26,742 nt of DNA from a bacterium (GTDB lineage Bacteria > SM23-31 > JAUVVT01): NCBI GenBank assembly GCA_030616165.1, contig JAUWXV010000025.1:1-26742 (forward strand), read 5' to 3'. Both the position numbers and the translations under genes were made by a program. A model generated the notes under the pieces. It did no database searches. It saw only the letters and a list, made by a program, of their open reading frames with translations, and had not been told where the DNA came from. This document shows, piece after piece, positions 9,014 to 15,039 of this stretch (the first letter of the stretch is position 1; each line of letters opens with the position of its first letter).

Positions 9014-9511
9014 ATGAAAAAAAATATAAATTCGCGTAGGGGTGAACTTATTCACCCTGATGATTATTCTTTCTGTCGCAAGAATTCATTGCGTTTAAAA
9101 GACTATGATTATAACCTGCCTGGTCCTTATTTTGTTACAATCTGCACAAATAAAAGGATAAATTTATTTAAATGTTCTGCTGTTCGTGATTATGTAACAG
9201 ATATAATTAAAATCGTAGGGGCGGATTTATCCGCCCGAATTCATTGTGTTGTTATTGCTGTAGACCATATTCATGGATTATTCAGTTTACCAGAAGACAA
9301 AAAGGTTTCTTTATCTAAATTTGCAGTAATAATAAAAGTTCGCATAACACAATTTTTGCGAGAAGGGCGGGTAAACCCGCCCCTACGAATATGGCAGCGA
9401 GGATTTTATGACCATGTGATAAGGAATGAAAAAGATTTTTTAGAGAAAGTACAGTATATAGAAAATCATCCAATAAAAGAAGAAAGCAATACTTATACTG
9501 AGTGGCATTGA
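9014..9511 (+). CDS. REP-associated tyrosine transposase (RAYT, Y1/HUH family)
   Basis: Single-strand DNA nuclease of the IS200-like/RAYT family, which acts on short palindromes rather than on full insertion sequences. It has 165 residues from the ATG at 9014; a TTG at 8984 is an alternative, and no good Shine-Dalgarno is seen. Motifs: NSLRLKDYDYNLPGPYFVTI near the N-terminus, the metal-binding His-Ile-His in AVDHIHG (9266-9274), IWQRGFYDHVIRNEK, and the catalytic Tyr in VQYIENHP. The reading frame is complete, so the enzyme may be active. Oddly, three family-1 palindromes lie inside the coding region, encoding RRGELIHPD, VGADLSARI and EGRVNPPL. It sits between moxR and the DUF58 gene on the operon's strand, so it is probably co-transcribed. 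Confidence 0.88.
   Translation: MKKNINSRRGELIHPDDYSFCRKNSLRLKDYDYNLPGPYFVTICTNKRINLFKCSAVRDYVTDIIKIVGADLSARIHCVVIAVDHIHGLFSLPEDKKVSLSKFAVIIKVRITQFLREGRVNPPLRIWQRGFYDHVIRNEKDFLEKVQYIENHPIKEESNTYTEWH
9036..9058. repeat. Family-1 palindrome inside RAYT (N-terminal codons)
   Basis: gtagg followed by the palindrome gggtgaa-ctta-ttcaccc (9040-9057). It is translated as RRGELIHP near the protein N-terminus. If the true start were further downstream it would be untranslated, so the in-frame claim is weakest for this copy. Confidence 0.75.
9215..9237. repeat. Family-1 palindrome inside RAYT (before HIH motif)
   Basis: gtag followed by gggcgga-ttta-tccgccc (9219-9236). It encodes VGADLSAR about ten codons before the catalytic His-X-His. 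A near-identical palindrome with the same flanks occurs in the remnant at 24930. Confidence 0.9.
9365..9386. repeat. Family-1 palindrome inside RAYT (after HIH motif)
   Basis: gggcggg-taaa-cccgccc (9365-9382) followed by ctac. It encodes REGRVNPPL just before IWQRGFYDHV. Its outer end (cctac) is on the right, so it is oriented opposite to the copies at 9036 and 9215. Confidence 0.9.
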
Positions 9512-9556
9512 CAATGATTTTTATGGTGCCTTTATAATTTATAAGAGGATTAAAAT

Positions 9557-10435
9557 ATGATACCCAAGGAGATATTAAAAAAGGTAGGGCAGATAGAGAT
9601 TCAGACGAGGGGGCTGGTGAATGATGTGTTCAGCGGTGAGTATCATTCTGTATTTAAGGGGAGGGGTATGGAATTTTCTGAAGTGAGAGAATATCAATAT
9701 GGAGATGACATAAGGACAATCGACTGGAATGTCTCGGCAAGGATAGGTCATCCGTATGTGAAAGTATTTGAGGAAGAAAGAGAACTTACGGTTATGCTGT
9801 TGATTGATGTTAGTTCTTCGGGTGAGTTTGGGACAGTGGAGCGGATGAAGGGAGAGATTGCAGTGGAAATTTGTGCACTCCTGGCATTTTCGGCAATTAA
9901 AAACAACGATAAGGTGGGGCTGATAATTTTTACCGATAAAATTGAAAAATATGTACCACCAAAAAAGGGAAAACAGCATGTTTTGAGGGTGTTGCGGGAA
10001 CTGCTTTACTTCGAGCCGGAAGACAAAAAAACGAATATCTCCGTTGCTCTTGAATATTTGAGTAATGTGGTCAGAAAAAGGAGTATTGTATTTTTAATAT
10101 CTGATTTTATTTCTGAAGATTTCAGCAGGGCTTTGAAAATTGTGAATAAAAAACACGATGTAGTTGCTGTAAATATAACCGATCCACGTGAGAAGGAACT
10201 GCCCGATGTTGGCTTTATCGAATTGGAAGATGCAGAAAATGGTGAGATAATAACCATTGATTCTACTGATTCAGAATTGCGAAATTTATATTATACATAC
10301 AATCGTAAGCAAAAGGAGGATAGAGATAGACTATTTAAATCTATGAATGTTGATTTCATCGATATTTCGACCGACAAATCTTATATTGAACCTTTGATAA
10401 AATTTTTCAGAATGAGGGCGAAAAGATTCAGGTAA
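9557..10435 (+). CDS. DUF58-domain protein, VWA-like MoxR partner
   Basis: Cytoplasmic partner usually encoded directly after moxR. It has 292 residues. The DUF58 signature REYQYGDDIRTIDWNVSAR is at 44-62, after the typical GEYHSVFKGRGMEFSEV. The following region has a von Willebrand A-like fold with a MIDAS-type LLIDVSSSGEFG (Asp84, Ser86, Ser88), suggesting metal-dependent binding. No signal peptide or membrane span is visible. An agagga 7 bases before the ATG supports the start. It is separated from moxR by the RAYT gene. Its stop codon is followed with no spacing by an H1 hairpin. Confidence 0.93.
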   Translation: MIPKEILKKVGQIEIQTRGLVNDVFSGEYHSVFKGRGMEFSEVREYQYGDDIRTIDWNVSARIGHPYVKVFEEERELTVMLLIDVSSSGEFGTVERMKGEIAVEICALLAFSAIKNNDKVGLIIFTDKIEKYVPPKKGKQHVLRVLRELLYFEPEDKKTNISVALEYLSNVVRKRSIVFLISDFISEDFSRALKIVNKKHDVVAVNITDPREKELPDVGFIELEDAENGEIITIDSTDSELRNLYYTYNRKQKEDRDRLFKSMNVDFIDISTDKSYIEPLIKFFRMRAKRFR

Positions 10436-10515
10436 GTTACTTTCTTTGAAAAGAAAGTAACCAAAGAAACTTTATACTTATTCCTCACTCCGAGTACTCG
10501 GAGTGAGGAATATAG
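10436..10515. repeat. Composite repeat: H1 hairpin, linker, H2 palindrome
   Basis: H1 at 10436-10461 (gttactttcttt paired with aaagaaagtaac) begins on the base after the DUF58 stop codon. The linker caaagaaactttatacttat follows, then H2, a perfect palindrome at 10479-10512 with arms containing ttcctcactccgagt. The order and linker match the copy at 6145, but the arms differ completely. The bases to about 10560 hold more broken hairpin sequence (ccgccataggcggg). Confidence 0.85.
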
Positions 10516-10570
10516 TAAGTTTTCCCCGCCATAGGCGGGTTCTTCGGACTGCTTACTTTTTTTTAAAAAA

Positions 10571-10732
10571 GATGAAAAGGGAAAAGTAAAAAGACAGAAA
10601 ACTTTTGAAGAAGCGAAAGAGGAAATTTATAAGGAAGTATTGGTAGAAAAACAGAAGGAAGTGATGGATGAACTCCTTTTAAATCTGATGAATGCTCAGG
10701 ATGTTAAGATTTTTGAAGATAAGGTGAAATAA
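10571..10732 (+). pseudogene. C-terminal fragment, possibly of a PpiC/SurA-type peptidyl-prolyl isomerase
   Basis: An open frame without any start codon encodes about 53 charged helical residues ending at TAA 10730-10732: DEKGKVKRQKTFEEAKEEI, then KEVLVEKQKEVMDELLLNLM, then DVKIFEDKVK. This pattern (R..TFEEAKEEI...L....) is typical of the last helix and tail of parvulin-type PPIases (SurA/PpiD/PrsA). The in-frame sequence upstream runs into repeat DNA (LLFFKK) and then a stop at 10532, so the rest of the gene is gone. It is probably gene debris carried or left behind by repeat rearrangement. The family assignment is tentative. Confidence 0.4.
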
Positions 10733-10770
10733 CTTACTTCTTTTGAAAAAGAAGTAAGCAAGAAAACTTT
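10733..10770. repeat. H1 hairpin with linker
   Basis: cttacttctttt pairs with aaaagaagtaag (10733-10758). It starts on the base after the stop of the PPIase-like remnant and is followed by caagaaaacttt, matching the linker of the other H1 copies. No H2 follows. Confidence 0.8.
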
Positions 10771-10798
10771 CTAATATTTCTTTTAATGAAATCTGAAA

Positions 10799-11761
10799 AT
10801 GAATGATTATTTAAGTAAAATAATGTTAGTAATTTTATTGTTATTTATTATAAATCCCGTTATTGCTCAGCATGGTCAGATTTCAATATCATCGAGCGTG
10901 GACAGGGATGTAATAACAATAGGTGATTTAATAAATTATAATATATCGGTGGCACATGACAAAGGAATAAAAGTTGAGTATCCCGGATTGGGTGTTAATC
11001 TCGGAGCGTTTGAGATAAGAGATTATAAAATTTTTGAGCCGGAAGAGGTTGATAAAAGAATAATAAATAAAGTAGGGTATATAATAACAACATTTGATAC
11101 TGGGAATTATGTTATACCACCCATAACTGTGAGTTATTTTTCGTCTGATTCAATTGAAAAGGAATTGAAAACAGATATTATAAAAATCCGTGTGAACAGT
11201 GTAAAACCAAGTGAGGCAAAGGATATTAAAGATATTAAACCGCCAATGGAGATTAAAGTAGATTATAGAAGATACATATATTATGGACTTGCTGGATTGG
11301 GGGCTGCTTTATTGGCTTTTATTCTTATTTCTTACTTTAAAAAAAGAAAAAGAGGAGAAAATATTATTCCGAAAAGAAGAAAGCCTATTAAACCTGCACA
11401 TATTGAGGCGATTGAAGAGTTGGAAAAAATTATAAATTCTAATCTCCTTTCGGATGGTTGGGTTAAAGAATTTTATATTATTATTTCCGTAATTATCAGG
11501 CGATATATTGAAAATAGATACTTTATATATGCCCTTGAGATGACAACAAATCAGGTCTATGATTCTTTGTACAATATTGATGTAGATAAAGAAAATATTG
11601 AGTTAATTTATGAATTCCTGAGTTCGTGTGACCTTGTGAAATTTGCGAAATATATACCGGAAGAGGATGAGAATAAGAAAGTTATTGAACAGGCATTTGA
11701 TATAATTAATAAAACAAAAATCGAATTTTCTTTTCAACCGGTTGAAGCAAAGGCAGAGTAA
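10799..11761 (+). CDS. Second short BatD-like membrane protein
   Basis: 320 residues between the DUF58 gene and batA. The N-terminal signal peptide (KIMLVILLLFIINPVIAQ) is followed by a beta-rich domain at about 26-135 (SISSSVDRDVITIGDLINYN, then FDTGNYVIPPITVSYF), like the Ig-like repeats of BatD. A membrane span lies at about 160-181 and ends in KKRKR. The cytoplasmic helical domain (about 195-310) includes WVKEFYIIISVIIRRYIENR and LSSCDLVKFAKYIPEEDE, as in BatD tails and DUF4381-type proteins. The region KFAKY..EE matches RFAPTEAN of BatD at 15040, so the two C-terminal domains are probably homologous. No Shine-Dalgarno is visible. Confidence 0.8.
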   Translation: MNDYLSKIMLVILLLFIINPVIAQHGQISISSSVDRDVITIGDLINYNISVAHDKGIKVEYPGLGVNLGAFEIRDYKIFEPEEVDKRIINKVGYIITTFDTGNYVIPPITVSYFSSDSIEKELKTDIIKIRVNSVKPSEAKDIKDIKPPMEIKVDYRRYIYYGLAGLGAALLAFILISYFKKRKRGENIIPKRRKPIKPAHIEAIEELEKIINSNLLSDGWVKEFYIIISVIIRRYIENRYFIYALEMTTNQVYDSLYNIDVDKENIELIYEFLSSCDLVKFAKYIPEEDENKKVIEQAFDIINKTKIEFSFQPVEAKAE

Positions 11762-11854
11762 AAATATGTTAAGCTTTCAGCGGTAGGACAGACATTACTG
11801 TCTGTCACCTTAAATATTAAGCAAAGGCAGAGTAAAAATATGTTAAGCTTTCAG
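11745..11854. repeat. 36-bp direct repeats flanking a palindrome at the batA start
   Basis: The 36 bases at 11745-11780 recur exactly at 11819-11854. Each copy covers the last codons and stop of the BatD-like gene plus the batA start (aggcagagtaaaaatatg and the MLSFQ codons). The 38 bases between them hold a family-1 palindrome. The upstream copy now encodes only a seven-codon decoy, MLSFQR-stop, at 11766-11786. The true batA ATG is the downstream copy at 11840. Confidence 0.95.
11783..11806. repeat. Family-1 palindrome (gtaggacagac class)
   Basis: gtag followed by gacagac-attact-gtctgtc. It is the same class as 7912 and 21741 and lies between the two 36-bp direct repeats. Confidence 0.9.
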
Positions 11855-12832
11855 AGTCCATATTTTTTAATATTTTTGGTTATAATACCGATTTTAGTTT
11901 ATTGGTTTTTTCGGAAGGAGTATTCTAAGGGGGGGACTATAAAGTTTCCGAATCTTAATGTGGTAAAGAGGGTAAATACATCCAGAGCAAGGAGAGCAAA
12001 AGTCATGCTTTTTTTGATACGCGCTGTTGCAATAACATTGATAATTTTGGCAGTGGCAAGACCGCAATCTGGAAGCAGTGAGGAAGAGGTAATAACGGAG
12101 GGGATTGATATAATACTTGCGATGGACGTATCCACATCAATGAGAGCAGAGGATTTCAAACCCAAAAACAGACTGCAGGCCGCAAAAGTTATTGCAGGTG
12201 ACTTTATTAAAGGAAGAATGAATGACCGTGTCGGGATGGTTGTGTTTGCAGGAAACAGTTTTACTCAATGCCCCCTTACTCTCGATTACAGTATCGTTTT
12301 AAAATTTCTTGATGAGATTGAGACCGGTATGATAGAGGACGGCACCGCTATTGGAATGGCAATTGGAAACTGTGTGAATCGACTGAAAGACAGCAAGGCA
12401 AAAAGCAAAGTTGTGATTCTTTTAACTGACGGCAGGAATAACAGGGGCGAACTTGACCCTATTACTGCTTCTTATGTTGCAGAAACATTTGACATAAAAA
12501 TTTATACCATTGGTGCCGGGAAAAGGGGTGAAGCATTATATCCCATTGATGACCCGATATTTGGAAAGAGATATGTGAGAATGCCGGTTGAAATAGATGA
12601 AGATTTATTAAAAAAGATTGCCGATATCACCCTTGGAAAGTATTTCAGGGCTACTGATGAAGAAAAATTAGACCAGATTTATAAAGAAATAAGCAATATG
12701 GAAAAGACAGAAATAAAGGTAAAACAATATACAAGATATTCGGAAATGTTTGCTTACTTTTTGAATCCTGTTTTGTTTTTAATTATGCTTGAAATTTTTC
12801 TTTCAAATACAATATTCAGAAAAATACCTTAA
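11840..12832 (+). CDS. batA: BatA, VWA-domain membrane protein
   Basis: 330 residues with the standard Bat layout. Two N-terminal membrane spans (about 7-24 and 55-74) precede a von Willebrand A domain, and a third span is near the C-terminus (about 305-325). The MIDAS motif is DVSTS (96-100), with Thr169 in EDGTAIG and Asp197 in LLTDGRN, so metal binding should be intact. The signature VVFAGNSFTQCPLTLDY is shared with BatB. BatA and BatB are thought to sit in the inner membrane and work with MoxR. The ATG and its upstream context exist twice because of the 36-bp direct repeat; only this copy leads into the gene. Confidence 0.95.
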   Translation: MLSFQSPYFLIFLVIIPILVYWFFRKEYSKGGTIKFPNLNVVKRVNTSRARRAKVMLFLIRAVAITLIILAVARPQSGSSEEEVITEGIDIILAMDVSTSMRAEDFKPKNRLQAAKVIAGDFIKGRMNDRVGMVVFAGNSFTQCPLTLDYSIVLKFLDEIETGMIEDGTAIGMAIGNCVNRLKDSKAKSKVVILLTDGRNNRGELDPITASYVAETFDIKIYTIGAGKRGEALYPIDDPIFGKRYVRMPVEIDEDLLKKIADITLGKYFRATDEEKLDQIYKEISNMEKTEIKVKQYTRYSEMFAYFLNPVLFLIMLEIFLSNTIFRKIP

Positions 12833-12854
12833 AAATTCTAAATTTTTTATAATT

Positions 12855-13883
12855 ATGGTAAGATTTGCTGATTTTCATTATATTTATCTTTTTATATTAC
12901 TGCCATTGTTAATAACGTTTTATTTTTATGCATTTTATAAAAAGAAATCTCTACTAAAGATGTTCGGCAGTCTTGGGCTTATGAAGTTACTCGCTGGTAC
13001 CACGAGCCGAAAGCGTCAGATTTTTAAAGTATCTCTGTTGTTGTTGGGTTTTTCATTTTTGATATTGGCGTTGATGAGACCCCAGATAGGAACCAGACTT
13101 GAAACGGTAAAAAGGGAAGGACAGGATATCGTAATAGCCCTGGATGTTTCAAAAAGTATGCTTGCAGAGGATATAAAGCCTAATAGGCTTCAAAAGGCAA
13201 AGCATGAAATAGCAGGATTGATTGATAGACTTGAGGGGGATAGAGTCGGTCTTGTCGCATTTGCTGGACAGAGTTTTACACAGTGTCCGTTGACTCTCGA
13301 TTATGGTGCTGCTAAAATTTTTCTTGATATTATGGATACCGAAACCATTCCTGTTCCCGGAACAGCAATAGGTGAGGCTATAAAAACTTCGATTAATGTA
13401 TTTGACAAGAAAGAAAGAAAACATAAAGTACTGGTTTTAATCACGGATGGGGAAGACCATGAATCTGAACCTCTAAAATGGGCAAAGGAAGCGAAAAATG
13501 AGGGGATAATTATATATACTGTTGGCATCGGTTCTATTGAAGGTGTTCCTATCACTGAAAATCCTTCTGAAGTTAGTAAAGGTTTTAAAAAGGATAAAGA
13601 TGGTGAGGTCGTAATATCAAAACTCGATGAGGTAACTCTGGAAAAGATTGCACTTGAAACGAATGGGAAATATTACCGTGCAACACCAAGAGAAGCAGAA
13701 CTCGATAAGATATATGAGGATGTCTATGGAATGGAGAAAAAAGAACTTGCTTCTCTTCAATTTACTCAATTTGAAGATAGGTTTCAGTATTTCCTTATCA
13801 TTGCACTTGTCCTGATTGTCTTTGAGTTCATTGTATCCGACAGGATTAAAATGAAAAAGGAATGGAAAGGAAGATTTGAATAA
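12855..13883 (+). CDS. batB: BatB, VWA-domain membrane protein
   Basis: 342 residues from the ATG at 12855. An upstream in-frame TTG at 12789 would overlap batA and add a non-conserved tail. The layout matches BatA: membrane spans at about 9-27 and 57-74, then a VWA domain with MIDAS DVSKS (97-101), Thr170 in VPGTAIG and Asp198 in LITDGED, and a C-terminal span near 318-335. VAFAGQSFTQCPLTLDYGAA is the shared BatA/BatB signature. It starts 22 bases after batA without a visible Shine-Dalgarno, suggesting translational coupling. The stop is followed immediately by a double H1 hairpin. Confidence 0.95.
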   Translation: MVRFADFHYIYLFILLPLLITFYFYAFYKKKSLLKMFGSLGLMKLLAGTTSRKRQIFKVSLLLLGFSFLILALMRPQIGTRLETVKREGQDIVIALDVSKSMLAEDIKPNRLQKAKHEIAGLIDRLEGDRVGLVAFAGQSFTQCPLTLDYGAAKIFLDIMDTETIPVPGTAIGEAIKTSINVFDKKERKHKVLVLITDGEDHESEPLKWAKEAKNEGIIIYTVGIGSIEGVPITENPSEVSKGFKKDKDGEVVISKLDEVTLEKIALETNGKYYRATPREAELDKIYEDVYGMEKKELASLQFTQFEDRFQYFLIIALVLIVFEFIVSDRIKMKKEWKGRFE

Positions 13884-13884
13884 C

Positions 13885-13940
13885 CTTCTTTCTTTGTAAA
13901 GAAGACACCTTTTTTGTAAAAAAGGTGTCCCAAAAAACTT
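13885..13940. repeat. Double H1 hairpin with linker after batB
   Basis: Hairpin cttcttt/aaagaag (13885-13904) runs straight into a perfect one, gacacctttttt-gt-aaaaaaggtgtc (13904-13929), and then the linker ccaaaaaactt. The first hairpin begins one base after the batB stop codon. The second has almost the same arms as the copy after batD at 16893. Confidence 0.85.
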
Positions 13941-13987
13941 TTGACTTAAATAATTACCTGAAAATTGCGATACAAAAATAAACATTG

Positions 13988-14014
13988 GTAGGGGCGAACC
14001 GGTGGTTCGCCCTA
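13988..14014. repeat. Family-1 palindrome (gggcgaacc class)
   Basis: gtag followed by gggcgaacc-ggt-ggttcgccc and then ta. It lies 4 bases upstream of a second palindrome of a different arm class, so two elements sit in tandem. Confidence 0.9.
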
Positions 14015-14018
14015 TTCT

Positions 14019-14043
14019 GTAGGGACAGAACATTGTTCTGTCC
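14019..14043. repeat. Family-1 palindrome (gtagggacagaaca class)
   Basis: gtag followed by ggacagaaca-t-tgttctgtcc. It is the same arm class as the palindrome at 3067 and lies inside the 22-bp inverted repeat. Confidence 0.9.
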
Positions 14044-14157
14044 ATTTAATATTCATAAATCCTTTTTCACTAATTTGATTCAGACAATTTATTGTTTTTA
14101 TACATCTTGATTATCCTATCGCAATTTTCAGGTAATTAGAGAGTGAAATAATCACCA

Positions 14158-14856
14158 ATGAAAAAAGTAATTTTCATAATAATTGGATTAACTGTATTAC
14201 ATATTCAGTTATTTGGTCAGTCAACCAGAAAAAAAGTAGAATCCGGGAATGAACTTTATTATCAGGAAAAGTATGATGAGGCGCTGAACAAGTATCAGGA
14301 TGCTTTAATTGATAATCCCGAATCTCCTGAAATTAACTTCAACGTGGGGAATTCACAATATAAAATGAAAAAATATGATGAATCTTTAAAGGAATATGAA
14401 AAATTGTTGACAGTTCCGGATGCGATGTTTCAGTCTAAGGTTTATTATAATATTGGGAATACCCTTTTCCGTTCAGGAAGGATTGCAGAGTGCATACTTT
14501 CATATAAAAAAGCCCTTGAACTGAATCCGGATGATATGGATGCCAAGTTTAATCTTGAGTTCGCCAGAAATTTTCTAAAGGAACACGCCGAGAAAGAACC
14601 AATGCCGCAGCAGAAACAACAGCAGGTAAGCGAGCAGGAAAATATGCAGCAGAGCGGTGAAGAGAATGAACAGGAGAAATCCGAAAATCAGGAAGACAAG
14701 CAAAGTGCGGAACAGAAAGAAGACGAAAAAAAGGAAATCTCAAAAGAGGAAGCAGAGAGTATTCTGAGGGCTCTCGAAAACGATGAAAAGAAAGATTTGA
14801 AAAATGCAAAGAAGATGAAAATACCCGGGAATGTCCGGGTTTTGAAAGATTGGTAA
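14158..14856 (+). CDS. batC: BatC, TPR protein
   Basis: 232 residues: signal peptide (MKKVIFIIIGLTVLHIQLFG), then three TPR-like helix pairs at about 20-135 (NELYYQEKYDEALNKYQDAL; FNVGNSQYKMKKYDESLKEY; GNTLFRSGRIAECILSYKKA). A low-complexity Gln/Glu/Lys-rich linker lies at about 142-195. The conserved BatC tail follows: EEAESILRALENDEKKDL and the final KDW. TPRs act as protein-binding scaffolds, so this is probably a periplasmic partner of the BatA/BatB VWA domains. It is separated from batB by 274 bases of repeats. The gagag just after the inverted repeat is too far from the ATG for a normal Shine-Dalgarno. Confidence 0.92.
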   Translation: MKKVIFIIIGLTVLHIQLFGQSTRKKVESGNELYYQEKYDEALNKYQDALIDNPESPEINFNVGNSQYKMKKYDESLKEYEKLLTVPDAMFQSKVYYNIGNTLFRSGRIAECILSYKKALELNPDDMDAKFNLEFARNFLKEHAEKEPMPQQKQQQVSEQENMQQSGEENEQEKSENQEDKQSAEQKEDEKKEISKEEAESILRALENDEKKDLKNAKKMKIPGNVRVLKDW

Positions 14857-14883
14857 CATTATTGTTTGCATTTTTTTGAAAAA

Positions 14884-14906
14884 GGCTTGATAAATCAGGC
14901 TCTTAC
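14884..14906. repeat. Decayed family-1 palindrome (gcttgataaatca class)
   Basis: ggcttga-taaa-tcaggctcttac resembles a family member in which several right-arm bases have mutated (gc/ct in place of gcc). It follows a broken H1-like stretch (tttttttgaaaaa) after batC. Confidence 0.55.
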
Positions 14907-14934
14907 AATCATAACAATAATATAATCATATTTC

Positions 14935-14959
14935 GTAGGGGTTCGATTTATCGAACCCG
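14935..14959. repeat. Family-1 palindrome (gggttcga class)
   Basis: gtag followed by gggttcga-ttta-tcgaaccc. The ttta centre is the same as in the copies at 9219 and 24944, although the arms differ. It lies in the gap between batC and batD. Confidence 0.9.
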
Positions 14960-15039
14960 ACTTTAAAATATTTTGACGATTTAGATAAAATAAAAAATTA
15001 ACATTAGTTCTGACTTGATATTAAAAATATTTTTAAGAA

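Larger units (their letters stand above)
13951..14138. repeat. 22-bp perfect inverted repeat enclosing two palindromes
   Basis: The arms at 13951-13972 (core attacctgaaaattgcgata) and 14117-14138 are exact reverse complements, separated by 144 bases. They follow an H1 hairpin and linker, where other copies carry the H2 palindrome. The simplest reading is an H2 element split by inserted DNA, which includes the two family-1 palindromes at 13988 and 14019. Confidence 0.85.

Noticed and set aside
12789-12854. TTG-initiated N-terminal extension of BatB
   Set aside because: It overlaps the batA coding end and adds sequence absent from BatB proteins; the ATG at 12855 gives the normal N-terminus.
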